A stretch of 64,000 bases of DNA from Spyradosoma sp004558035 (GTDB lineage Bacteria > Verrucomicrobiota > Verrucomicrobiia > Opitutales > UBA953), in assembly GCF_050314555.1 (NCBI RefSeq), contig NZ_JBNPNH010000001.1, positions 1 through 64,000 of the forward strand, read 5' to 3'. A program made the position numbers and the translations under genes. Under the pieces are notes generated by a model. That model searched no databases, had not been told where the DNA came from, and saw only the letters and a program-made list of their open reading frames with translations. Positions 50,991 to 59,706 of this stretch are shown here, one piece after another (within the stretch, counting starts at the first letter, position 1; each line of letters opens with the position of its first letter).

Positions 50991-52985
50991 ATGCGCAGAT
51001 TTTCCGCGATTCCGTTTCTGCTCATCCCCCTGCTCGTTCCCGCGACCGCCGCGGCGCAGGCCGTCATCAACAACAATTCCGCGCCGCAGGGCACGACCGC
51101 GGGCGACTACCGCAGCAGCACGGTTTCCGAGCAGTCGAACAAGATCTTCGACGCCGATTCCGACATGATCAACCCCGGCGAAGGCATGATGCGCTGGAAG
51201 GGAAAAATCTTCAGCATCGAGGATTCCAAGCTCTTCCGGGAACGCTTCGAGCGCTACCTCGCCGAGCCCGTTCCCGAGCAGCCGCGCGAAGACTACGAGA
51301 AAATCGTCAAGAAGATCCACCGGATGCTCAAGCAGGACAAGATCAGGCGCGAGAACGTAAACGCCGAGATGATCAAGGCGATGGATCTGCTGATGGAGCT
51401 CGCGGAATTCGAGGTGGACGCGAATCAGTCGCTCGCGCTCGCGAAGCAGGTGTACAAGGCGTGCCGCCAGCGCGCGGAACTTTCCGAACTTTACGCGTGG
51501 CAGACGGCGCTCAAGACCAAGAAGCAGGACCTGGAGCGCAAAATCGACAACCGCGACAAAATCCGCCGCCGCGACGAAGATTCCCTCAACTCCTCGAAGC
51601 GCAAGGACGCCAAGCCCCTCGTGCTCCCGCCCTCGCAGGAACAGGTCTTCCTGACGGCGGCGCTCGCGGAGACCAACGCCGCGATCAAGGCGAAGGGGCA
51701 GACGACGGACATGCTCGGCGCGCAGGCGAAGCTGGAATTTCAGAGCACGATGGTAACGTTTCTGACGGCGCGCCGCTACGTGCACGCGCTGATGGCGGCG
51801 GATTTCTACCGCGTGCTCTTCAAGGGCTCGCAGCAGGATCTGAAGGTCGGCGAAAAGGAATTCGACGAGCTGCTGCCGATTTCGAACTTCGTGCCCTCAC
51901 TCGAATCCTTCGAGCAGGTCGCGCGGGAACTCCAGCGCGAGACGGCGAAAAGCGTGAAGGGCAGCGACGCGCTCTGGAAGAGCGGGCAGAAATACCACGC
52001 GTTCCGGCAGCTGCTTTCCGCCTACTTCATCGGCGAAAACGAGCCGCGCGTCGCCTACTACCCGGAAGAGCGCAAGACGGAATACCTCGCGATGTGGTTC
52101 GAGCTGCGCGAGCTCCTGCGGCAGAGCGAAAACAAGGACCTCGGCGCGATCGAGGACACGCTGACGCGCATCAAGGCGTTCGCGCCGGACTTCCCGGATT
52201 CCGAAATCCGCGGCAAGCTCAACGCCGCCAAACAGGCGAGCAACATGGCGGTGCTGCGCGCGCGCCAGACCGCGATGATGGCGGGAGCGCAGGGCACGCC
52301 CGAAGCGCTCTCCCAGGCGATGAACGACATCGAAGGCTATCTGAAGACCGCCGGCGAATACTGGCCGCAGAATCCGGAAATCCCGAAATTCATGAACGAC
52401 GTGCTCGAGCGCACGAACGTGCTCTCGCAGCTCGCGCCCGAGTTCGACCGCCTCGTCGCCGCGAAAAAGACGCGCGAAATCTTCAACCGCCGCGCGGAAT
52501 TCACCGCCGCGCTCATGCAGGACGCCGCGCGCCGCGGCCGCTTCGAGGAAATCGTCAACCACGTCGCGAAGATCGAGACCGCGCTCACGCAGGTGAACGC
52601 GCTCATCGCGCGCCACGACGACTACATCGCGTGGGACATGCTCCTCGCCGTGGAGGCGCTCGATCCGGAAGACGAAGTCGTCGTGCGCACGAAGGCGAAG
52701 CTCGCGACGCTCGTCTCGGACTATTCCCGCCTGCTCGAACGCGCCGCGCAGGACGAACGCGACGGCAGGCCCGCCGAAGCGCTGCACAAGTTCCTCGCCG
52801 CGCAGGACATCAACACCGCCTCCGAAATCTGCCGTCTCGGCATCGAACGCACGGCGCAGGCGCTGCTCGAGAGCGTTCCCGCGGAAGCGGGCGCGACGGG
52901 AACGCCCTCGCCCGCCGCCGACGACGCGGCTCCCGAGCCCGTTCCCGCCGCCGCGGACGACGCCGGCGACGAATGGGATTTCTGA
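50991..52985 (+). CDS. Secreted helical protein of unknown function
   Basis: 664 residues with a cleavable signal peptide (RRFSAIPFLLIPLLVPATAAAQA). The mature protein is nearly all helix with heptad-like stretches (EMIKAMDLLMELAEFEVDAN, LKTKKQDLERKIDNRDKIRR) and several TPR-like segments (for example ERAAQDERDGRPAEALHKFL near the end). The tail is low-complexity Ala/Pro/Glu/Asp. I do not recognise the family; a periplasmic scaffold is possible. It lies 14 bp after the preceding gene. Confidence 0.75.
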   Translation: MRRFSAIPFLLIPLLVPATAAAQAVINNNSAPQGTTAGDYRSSTVSEQSNKIFDADSDMINPGEGMMRWKGKIFSIEDSKLFRERFERYLAEPVPEQPREDYEKIVKKIHRMLKQDKIRRENVNAEMIKAMDLLMELAEFEVDANQSLALAKQVYKACRQRAELSELYAWQTALKTKKQDLERKIDNRDKIRRRDEDSLNSSKRKDAKPLVLPPSQEQVFLTAALAETNAAIKAKGQTTDMLGAQAKLEFQSTMVTFLTARRYVHALMAADFYRVLFKGSQQDLKVGEKEFDELLPISNFVPSLESFEQVARELQRETAKSVKGSDALWKSGQKYHAFRQLLSAYFIGENEPRVAYYPEERKTEYLAMWFELRELLRQSENKDLGAIEDTLTRIKAFAPDFPDSEIRGKLNAAKQASNMAVLRARQTAMMAGAQGTPEALSQAMNDIEGYLKTAGEYWPQNPEIPKFMNDVLERTNVLSQLAPEFDRLVAAKKTREIFNRRAEFTAALMQDAARRGRFEEIVNHVAKIETALTQVNALIARHDDYIAWDMLLAVEALDPEDEVVVRTKAKLATLVSDYSRLLERAAQDERDGRPAEALHKFLAAQDINTASEICRLGIERTAQALLESVPAEAGATGTPSPAADDAAPEPVPAAADDAGDEWDF

Positions 52986-53025
52986 CGCGCGCGCGGAATT
53001 TTCTCAACCGGAACAGAAAAATTTT

Positions 53026-53634
53026 ATGCAAGTACAGGCAAAAATCAGTCGAGAATGGCGAGACCGCATGATCATCGTCCTGATCCTCCTGCTGGGCTCC
53101 GCCGGATGGTTTTTTTACGACGGCGCCTTCGCCTATCCGAAATACAACGAGAAGGCGGACGCTTACGCCGACGTCAAACGCGTTTACGGCGCCGACGAGG
53201 CGCTCGTCAAAGAGAAATGGCGTGCGCTCGCGATCGAGCGCCACTGGAACGCGGACGACGTGCCGCTCAAGCGCAAGAACGAGGCGCAGCAGTTCCATTG
53301 GAGCTTCGGGCTGCTCGTCGTCGCGTGCGCGTTTCTGACGTGGATGGTGCGCGACATGCGCCGCGTCATCGCCGCCGACGACGAATGCTTCACCGGCGTA
53401 GACTGCGCGTTCCCGCCCTTCAATCCGCTGCGCAAGGTGCGCTTCGCCTCCGTCTTCGGCATCGACAAACGCCGTTGGGAAAAGAAGGGCATCGCGGTCG
53501 TCCATTACAAGGACGGAGCCGGAAAACGCCGCGCCGTCTATGTCGACGACTACAAATACGCCGGCAGCGAAAAGATTCTCGAACGCTGCGAGCAGACGCT
53601 CGAAGCCAAGAAAAAAGCCAAAACCGAAGCCTGA
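53026..53634 (+). CDS. Membrane protein of unknown function with two helices
   Basis: 202 residues with helices at about 17-34 (IVLILLLGSAGWFFYDGAF) and 88-106 (FGLLVVACAFLTWMVRDM), a soluble segment of about 50 residues between them, and a C-terminal domain of about 95 residues (RRWEKKGIAVVHYKDGAGKR) that looks like a small beta domain. No family recognised. It is 40 bp after the secreted helical protein and 60 bp before the acyltransferase fusion. Confidence 0.7.
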   Translation: MQVQAKISREWRDRMIIVLILLLGSAGWFFYDGAFAYPKYNEKADAYADVKRVYGADEALVKEKWRALAIERHWNADDVPLKRKNEAQQFHWSFGLLVVACAFLTWMVRDMRRVIAADDECFTGVDCAFPPFNPLRKVRFASVFGIDKRRWEKKGIAVVHYKDGAGKRRAVYVDDYKYAGSEKILERCEQTLEAKKKAKTEA

Positions 53635-53694
53635 TCGCGCGGGAACGTCGCGCGCCTTCAGCCTTTTCCCGAAAACCCAGATACTCCTCAGACC

Positions 53695-56019
53695 ATGATT
53701 CCGCTTTACGTCCTCCTCGCCTTCCTTCTTTACGTCGTTCTCTTCGCGCTCGTCGTCAAATGCTCGAAACACGGGCGCGAGACGCCGTGGATCTACGCCG
53801 CCTTCCGCGGCGTGTTCACGCTGCTCGCCCTGCCGCTCTACCGCCTGCGCGCGGTGGACGCGAACGCCGTTCCCGAAAAGGGCGGCGTCCTGCTCTACGC
53901 CAATCACGCCGCCTACGTGGACGTGATTCTGCTCGGACTCGCGTGCCGGCGGCCGATCCGCTTCCTCTCCTGGGACGGATTCGAAAAAATGCCCGCGCTG
54001 CACTGGTTCATGCGTGTGATGCACACCATTCCCGTCTCGCCGACGAACGCGCGTTCCGCCGTCCGCGCCGCGCGGGAAGCGCTCGACGCCGGCGGAGTCG
54101 TCTGCATCTTCCCCGAAGGCGGAATGACGCGCAACGGCAGCCTGCAGCCCTTCCAGGGCGGCTTCCGCCTCATCGCCGAGCGCGCGGGCGTTCCCGTCGT
54201 TCCCGTCTGGATCGACGGCACGTGGCGCTCGATCTTCAGCTGGCGCCGCAAAAAACTTTTCTGGAAGCGCCCGAGCCTTTCCCGCCTCGAAATCAACGTC
54301 GTCTTCGGCGAAGCCTTCCGCATGGGCAAAAATCCGGGCGAGAAATCGCTTTCCGAAGCCCGTGAAATCCTGCTCGACCTGGGTGTGCGCGCCTTCGGCA
54401 TGCGCGACCTGCTGACGCGCGGCCACGTCGCCGAAACCATCGTCGAGGCCGCCGCGGCGCATCCGTTCCGCATCGGCGTCGTCGATCATTCGCGCGAACG
54501 CATGGTGCTCAAGCGCGGGATTCTCGTCGCCGCCGCCTACTGCATCTCCAAGCGCATCCGCCGCCTCGTGCGGGAAGAGCGCGTCGGCGTCGTGCTGCCC
54601 GCGGGAACGCCCGGCATGCTCGCCAATTACGCGGTCGCCTTCGCGGGAAAAATCCCCGTCAACCTGAACTTCACGCTCGGCAGGGCGCAGGTCGAGGCCT
54701 GTCTCGCCAAGTCGGGCGTGCGCACGACGATCACCGTCGCGCCGATGAAGAAGCAGATCGACGAACGCCTGCCGGACTTCCCGTGGACGGAGCGCCGGAT
54801 CGACATTCTCGACAGCCTCAAGCACATCAACCGCGCCGAAATCATCTTCGCGTTCCTCCAGCTCGTGCTGCTGCCGAGCCGCCTCACCAAGCGCCTCTGG
54901 AGAATTCCGACCGCCGGCGGCGACCGCGAGGCCGCCCTGCTCTTCACCAGCGGCAGCTCCGGCATGCCCAAGGCCGCCGTCATCACGCACCGCAACATTC
55001 TCGCCAACGTCTCGCAGATCGTCGATTACGACATTCTCCCGCCCGAAACGCGCCTGCTCTGCAACCTGCCGATCTTCCACTGCTTCGGCTTCACCGTGCT
55101 GCTGTGGTTCGCGCCGACGCAGGACGTCCGCGCCGTCACCACGCCCTCGCCACTGGACTACGCGAAAAACGTCTCCGTCATCGAAAAGGAAGGCGTCACC
55201 GCCGTCATCAGCACGCCCACGTTCCTGCGCGCCTACCTGAAGAAGGCGACGCCCGAGCAGCTCGACACGCTGCGCCTCGTCGTCGCCGGCGCGGAAAAGA
55301 CGCCCGCCGGATTCGCCGAAGAATGGATGAAGAAATTCCCGAAATCCGCCTATCTCGAAGGCTACGGCATGACCGAGGCCTCGCCCGTCGTTTCCGTGAA
55401 CAAGCCCGACGTTCCCGTGAACAACGGCGCGCCCGGCGAAGTCCACCGCGGCGTCAAGCCCGGATCCGTCGGCATTCTCTTCCCCGGTATGTCCGCGCGC
55501 GTCCGCGACACGGACGACGATTCGCCCTGCGGATTCGATCGCCCCGGAATGCTCTACCTGAAGGGCGCGAACGTCTTCCCCGGCTATCTCGACGATTCGG
55601 GAAAGCCCGTTCCCGCGACCGACGCCGACGGCTGGTACAAGACCGGCGACCTCGTCTCGATCGACGAAAGCGGCTTCATCACAATCCGCGGCCGCCTCTC
55701 GCGCTTCTCGAAGATCGGCGGCGAAATGGTGCCGCACGGCACCGTGGAGGAAGCGATCACGCGCGCGCTCGCGCTCGACGTCGAACAGCTGCCGCAGATC
55801 GCGGTCGCCGGGCGCCCCGATCCCGCGAAGGGCGAGCAGCTCGTGCTGCTCACCACGATTCCGGACCTCAACCTCGGCGAGCTCTGCAAAAAGCTTTCCG
55901 ACGCCGGGCTCGCGAATCTCTGGCTCCCGCGCGAAATGAAGGTCGTCGAAAAAATCCCCGTCCTCGCGACCGGCAAGCTCGACATCAAAGGCTGCGCCGC
56001 CCTCGCCGCCGGCGAATGA
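53695..56019 (+). CDS. aas: Fused lysophospholipid acyltransferase and acyl-ACP/CoA ligase (Aas-like)
   Basis: 774 residues. N-terminal membrane helix (about 5-25), then a PlsC acyltransferase domain with NHAAYVDV (HX4D) and FPEGGMTRNG; then an AMP-forming acyl ligase from about 260 with LLFTSGSSGMPKAAVITHRN, YGMTEASP, GWYKTGDL and the C-terminal lysine in ATGKLDIKG. This is the layout of Aas, which activates fatty acids onto ACP and reacylates lysophosphatidylethanolamine. The LplT-like transporter often fused or adjacent in other bacteria is absent. With the ketosynthase and ACP of the cluster it could build or repair a special envelope lipid. Confidence 0.9.
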   Translation: MIPLYVLLAFLLYVVLFALVVKCSKHGRETPWIYAAFRGVFTLLALPLYRLRAVDANAVPEKGGVLLYANHAAYVDVILLGLACRRPIRFLSWDGFEKMPALHWFMRVMHTIPVSPTNARSAVRAAREALDAGGVVCIFPEGGMTRNGSLQPFQGGFRLIAERAGVPVVPVWIDGTWRSIFSWRRKKLFWKRPSLSRLEINVVFGEAFRMGKNPGEKSLSEAREILLDLGVRAFGMRDLLTRGHVAETIVEAAAAHPFRIGVVDHSRERMVLKRGILVAAAYCISKRIRRLVREERVGVVLPAGTPGMLANYAVAFAGKIPVNLNFTLGRAQVEACLAKSGVRTTITVAPMKKQIDERLPDFPWTERRIDILDSLKHINRAEIIFAFLQLVLLPSRLTKRLWRIPTAGGDREAALLFTSGSSGMPKAAVITHRNILANVSQIVDYDILPPETRLLCNLPIFHCFGFTVLLWFAPTQDVRAVTTPSPLDYAKNVSVIEKEGVTAVISTPTFLRAYLKKATPEQLDTLRLVVAGAEKTPAGFAEEWMKKFPKSAYLEGYGMTEASPVVSVNKPDVPVNNGAPGEVHRGVKPGSVGILFPGMSARVRDTDDDSPCGFDRPGMLYLKGANVFPGYLDDSGKPVPATDADGWYKTGDLVSIDESGFITIRGRLSRFSKIGGEMVPHGTVEEAITRALALDVEQLPQIAVAGRPDPAKGEQLVLLTTIPDLNLGELCKKLSDAGLANLWLPREMKVVEKIPVLATGKLDIKGCAALAAGE

Positions 56020-56058
56020 CCGCCACGAAGCCAAGGAAAGTCAAAAAAAGTTTTGGGG

Positions 56059-56800
56059 AAGCGACATTCCTGTCGCTTCTTTGAAATCTGTCTGCACAAA
56101 CTTTTTTCCCGCGGATCTCGCGGATTTCCGCAGATTTTCAGAATCCACGAATTGCACGAATTGCACGAAAAGGAGGGTAAGCGTCCCGCTTGCCCGTGAA
56201 ATCAGCGAACACAAACTTCTTTAACGCAAAGAACGCGAAGAAAACCGCAAAGTAAAAGGAAGTTAAAGAAAAGGTTTTAAGGGAGAGGCGACATTCCTGT
56301 CGCTTCATCGGAATCCGCCTGCACAAACTTCCCCTTTAAGCTTTAACCTTTAAGCTTTAACCTTTAAGCTTTAAGCTCTTCTTTTAACACAGAGGAACGA
56401 AGAAACGGAAAATACGCGTGAACGCAACGGAGGGTAAGCGTCCCGCTTGCCCGCCGAAATCCGTTTCCGCAAACTTCTCTTTAACCTTTAACCCTTAAGC
56501 TTTAAGCTTTAAGCCTTTTTTCAACAGGGATTGCGGGGATTTTGGAGGATTTCTTTTTCGGAGCGAGGTTTCGCGAAGCTTCTGCACTCCGCGTGAAACG
56601 CGAAACAAAAATAACCACATGCGGCGGAACGCCGCTTGGGGGCGGGCTCGAAAAAAAAACCACGCGACTGAAAGGCGCAACCGCCCGCCGAGCCGCAAAG
56701 ATTCGTCGGAACCGTGAATTTCACGGGCGGGCAAGCGCCTCGCTTGCCCGCCCGTTTCCGCAAAGTCCTGAAAAAACACGGATGGACACGGATGCGCACG
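56059..56800. repeat. Composite intergenic repeat, copy B (expanded)
   Basis: The longest gene-free stretch (56020-57268) starts with this cluster. AAGCGAC palindromes are at 56059-56078 and 56286-56305. GGGTAAGCG/CGCTTGCCC palindromes are at 56175-56195 and 56432-56452, with a longer variant GGCGGGCAAGCG/CGCTTGCCCGCC at 56726-56752. TTAAGCTTTAACC low-complexity runs are at 56335-56380 and 56480-56515. The CAACAGGGATTGCGGGG module is near 56523. TGCGGCGGAACGCCGC is near 56619. ACACGGATG repeats are near 56776-56800. Order and content match 2748-3060. Short frames in it are not genes. Confidence 0.85.
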
Positions 56801-57268
56801 GATGCCTTTCCCACCCGGACGCGCGCATTCCGGAAACGCGCCACTCGGGAAAAGCTCGCCTACTGAAAGCATTCCCAAGAAAGCGCCCACATTCCCCACG
56901 CAAGCGTTTTCTTCGCGACAAAAATTTGCGCCGAGATTTCGAGGGCTGACGAATGCACCTCCGTCCTTCGGGAAAATCGACATGCCGAAAGGACGATTAA
57001 TTGCAGGATTATGTATACACAATCGCGATACATAAAAAATCTTTCAAAAATACTTGACTTTGGGAAGGCAATTAAACACTGTATTTACCTAGTAGTTCGC
57101 ATTAGCGTTCGACTCTTGATTTTCCATCCTTGATGGAACCATTAATAAATTTTTCATTATTCTAACCACCTAAGAGTTCTGCTCTTGAACCATCTCTTTG
57201 ATTGTTAAAGAGCCTACAACTCTAAGACGAAGAACTGCAATCTTAAAAAACAGAAAGGATCTCTAAAA
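56801..57268. other. Transition to AT-rich DNA and long leader of the small peptide
   Basis: Base composition drops sharply from about 56960. I see no gene. A TTGACT at 57054 has no well-spaced -10 partner. A CTCTTT/AAAGAG hairpin is at 57192-57210. The last 100 bp is A-rich and leads to an AAAGGA Shine-Dalgarno-like site at about 57254-57259 in front of the ATG at 57269. Confidence 0.5.
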
Positions 57269-57430
57269 ATGAAAAACTTACCTAGTAAAGCACCTGAAGC
57301 GACAAAGCTTCTTTTAACAATAGGAACGGCCTCTGTTGCTGCCAGTGGAGCTTCTGCCGCAATCATTGCGGTAGCAGTTGGAGCAGCAATTGTAGGAGGC
57401 ACATTCTTGTTGTTTTCCAGAAAGAAGTAG
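57269..57430 (+). CDS. 53-residue hydrophobic peptide
   Basis: A short gene that is easily missed. ATG 57269 follows an AAAGGA Shine-Dalgarno-like site by about 9 bp, and a 17-bp-stem terminator starts 4 bp after the stop, so expression is well supported. The product starts MKNLPSKAPEATK, then has a 35-residue stretch of small hydrophobic residues (Ala, Gly, Val, Ile, Ser) and ends FLLFSRKK. It could be a single-span membrane peptide, a type I toxin-like peptide, or a Gly/Ala-rich bacteriocin-like peptide. No export, modification or immunity gene is adjacent. Its codon use is unlike the chromosome. Confidence 0.75.
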   Translation: MKNLPSKAPEATKLLLTIGTASVAASGASAAIIAVAVGAAIVGGTFLLFSRKK

Positions 57431-57434
57431 TTTC

Positions 57435-57478
57435 TTTCCCGTTTCTAGAAGACGACTTCTAGAAACGGGAAATTTTTT
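57435..57478. terminator. Strong bidirectional terminator in the AT-rich island
   Basis: A perfect 17-bp stem (57435-57451 with 57456-57472, ACGA loop) followed by T6 serves the small peptide on the plus strand. Its complement has A and T runs suited to the minus-strand gene that ends at 57477. Confidence 0.95.
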
Positions 57479-58799
57479 ATTCCATTTCTTCCTCTAAAAC
57501 AGCACTTCCAACTATTTTACTTGGATTGAGCCAACTATCATCGGGCTTGCATATTACTCGAGCATTATTATACGCCCAAGCCAACTCTAAAATAGTCTCC
57601 ATCCTATAAAATTGCTTCTTCCCTTCCCTATCTTTTACCAAGCTTAGAACAAGGGCAAAATCTGGACTTTTTTCATAATTTGAATTCATATAAATCGGCA
57701 TTAAAAACTGAATATAATTACCCACTAGAGTAGTTCGATATTGTGGAACAACATATTTATAGTTTCTTCTAGCGATTTTTTGTGAATTCCTTATTGCATC
57801 AATAAATCGGTCTGTAACCTCTCTGACTCTTCCGTCACGAAATTTTTGCTCCCATTCTTCAGGAAATCGTCCCCGCTTAACACCATCTTCAATACAATGA
57901 TTTAGCTTTTCAATGTCATCAGTATCTACTTTTAACGTAGCATCATAGACAATCTCTGAAATATCAGAAAAGAAACTTACCATATCAACGTCTAAATCCG
58001 AATGTGAAAAGCCTCTGTTTATAAGTCCTGTACAACCGTCTCTTAGAAGAATTGGATTTAATAGACAAAACCTTTTCTTTTCATCCATCCAATCAACCTC
58101 GCCCAGAACTAAAACATCCCTCGCATTTTTAGAAAGAAGTCCCGTATTAAAAAGCGCATATTTCTTATCTTCAGAAAACTTTATTTTTTCATAGTTTAAC
58201 GAGGCAGGAAGATTCCAGCCGTCATAGAGTGCTTCAAAAACAGTGCGTATGTACGACTCGAGAATTTCATATTCTGTCTTTCTATACCCGAGAAAATTTG
58301 TTTTTTCATATTTCCACACCTCCCCTGGAAGCAATTCTTTTTCCAAATCCTTTATAAATCTATTAGCCTTTTCATAATCATCAAACACAATCCTCCCCAT
58401 TCGATACAGCCTTAAGTTTTTCTCTATTTCGATCCCTGTAAAAAAGCCAACTTCTTTCAAAACACCATCACGTTTAATATATTGAATATAAAGAGGTTGC
58501 GCGAATCCATTTGCAAATCCTGTATCTATTCCCAAACAAACCGTATTGGAAGACTTCTGCGTGCACTCTATAGGGTCACCAATTTTATTATACTCGTAAA
58601 ACAAAACACGTTTTTTATCAACAGAATCCAAAAGATTGGATACCAAAGTCTCGCTACTAATAGTAAAACTTTCATTTCCAACCTTCTTTTTCAAACAAGA
58701 TAAAGATGTCGAATTAAAAGAAAGAGTCATGAGTAGAGACTTCAAAGAAGCATATACATCAAGAATCAAGTCTTCATTCTTTATTTTTAAAAATCTCAT
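57477..58799 (-). CDS. DUF3825 domain protein
   Basis: 440 residues, markedly AT-rich with codons unlike its neighbours. The C-terminal part matches DUF3825: VPQYRTTLVGNYIQFLMPIY, PDFALVLSLVKDREGKKQFY and METILELAWAYNNARVICKP (about 402-421). The N-terminal 200 residues are Lys/Glu-rich without a recognised domain. DUF3825 proteins are poorly characterised and occur with RNA-binding domains in some proteins. There is no signal peptide. Composition and the absence of the genome-wide CGGGAACG word indicate recent acquisition. A role in defence or RNA handling is speculation. Confidence 0.75.
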   Translation of the reverse strand: MRFLKIKNEDLILDVYASLKSLLMTLSFNSTSLSCLKKKVGNESFTISSETLVSNLLDSVDKKRVLFYEYNKIGDPIECTQKSSNTVCLGIDTGFANGFAQPLYIQYIKRDGVLKEVGFFTGIEIEKNLRLYRMGRIVFDDYEKANRFIKDLEKELLPGEVWKYEKTNFLGYRKTEYEILESYIRTVFEALYDGWNLPASLNYEKIKFSEDKKYALFNTGLLSKNARDVLVLGEVDWMDEKKRFCLLNPILLRDGCTGLINRGFSHSDLDVDMVSFFSDISEIVYDATLKVDTDDIEKLNHCIEDGVKRGRFPEEWEQKFRDGRVREVTDRFIDAIRNSQKIARRNYKYVVPQYRTTLVGNYIQFLMPIYMNSNYEKSPDFALVLSLVKDREGKKQFYRMETILELAWAYNNARVICKPDDSWLNPSKIVGSAVLEEEME

Positions 58800-58842
58800 A
58801 TTTTAAAGACTTTCTCTAGACACATTTTAAAAAGTAAACACC

Positions 58843-59652
58843 TCATAAACTTTCGTAAATTTCGGCGATCAACTCCGGTGGATACTTACGTTCCAACCGA
58901 CGCAGAATAAAGTGCGCCCGCGCCATATCTTGGTAGTAATCCATAAATAAGGTATTGATTGTCGCTCCAGCAACTCCTCCAACAACGGGAATCGCCTGCG
59001 AGGCAACTTTCTGAGATACGGTGACTCCAAATTTCGCTGCGATTTGCTCTATTAACTTTACAAAAACGGGTGCAGTAGCCTTTGTTCCAGCTTTCTTCAT
59101 ATAGTATTCAGCAGCCTCTCCAAGCAGACGCGTAAGAGCCATACGCGTCGCAAGAAAGCCCGTATCGGCATCATCATCATTCTTTTTCCCTCCTTCAAGC
59201 GCAAAAACATTGAGACATTCAAGACGCACTCGCGGCTGATTCAAATCTTCACCTTCGGAACGAGCAATGTCTGCGATGGAACGAAGCATGATGCCCGTTG
59301 TAATAGGCAATTCTACCGCTAACGCTGCGAATCCAAACGCACCTCCTACGCCACCAGTCAATAAAACAGCAAACTTATGCCACCAGTCGTTTGACTCCTC
59401 TCCTTTGCTCGAGGTGTCCATGGTAAAAAGCGCTACGTTAAGAGCAGTCTCCAAGGATTTTTTTGTAGCAGAGGCGACATGCGAGCTTACTTTATCCGGG
59501 AGAACTTCGAGCGCCTTAGTCGGCAGCTTTCCTATTACATCGGAAACGCGAATGATAAAAGGTGTTTGAGAGGCGAGCTCATGAGCTCGTTTCAAATCTC
59601 TTAAATCGCGAGAAGTAAGCTCCGAACGTGGATTTTTTGATGATATATTCAT
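58843..59652 (-). CDS. EcsC family protein
   Basis: 269 residues of the EcsC family. The typical Gly-rich hydrophobic segment LLTGGVGGAFGFAALAVELPI (part at about 118-137) is followed by SIADIARSEGEDL and the C-terminal AIPVVGGVAGATINTLF and DMARAHFILRRLERKY. The family was named in the B. subtilis ecs operon and its function is not established. It lies 43 bp upstream of the DUF3825 gene on the same strand. GC content is intermediate and no CGGGAACG word is present, so it belongs to the acquired block. Confidence 0.85.
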   Translation of the reverse strand: MNISSKNPRSELTSRDLRDLKRAHELASQTPFIIRVSDVIGKLPTKALEVLPDKVSSHVASATKKSLETALNVALFTMDTSSKGEESNDWWHKFAVLLTGGVGGAFGFAALAVELPITTGIMLRSIADIARSEGEDLNQPRVRLECLNVFALEGGKKNDDDADTGFLATRMALTRLLGEAAEYYMKKAGTKATAPVFVKLIEQIAAKFGVTVSQKVASQAIPVVGGVAGATINTLFMDYYQDMARAHFILRRLERKYPPELIAEIYESL

Positions 59653-59706
59653 GAATTTACCTTCTTTTGAGTTTTAGGTTGAAATGAAAATTTTATGCTG
59701 ATCTCT

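Noticed and set aside
52810..56034. Very long minus-strand open frame opposite the acyltransferase fusion
   Set aside because: Arg/Asp/Glu/Val-rich shadow of a well-supported gene, a product of high GC; no domain is visible. The same holds for long frames opposite smc, sbcC, rho and topB.
56138..57035. Frames of 60-175 residues in the second repeat cluster
   Set aside because: They overlap repeat modules and have no start-site context or domain.
57054..57087. Promoter TTGACT with TATTTA
   Set aside because: The spacing is 22 bp, too long for a sigma-70 promoter.
57269..57430. Filamentous phage coat protein
   Set aside because: The hydrophobic stretch and basic end recall pVIII, but there is no Zot-like ATPase, replication gene or second coat gene in the island.
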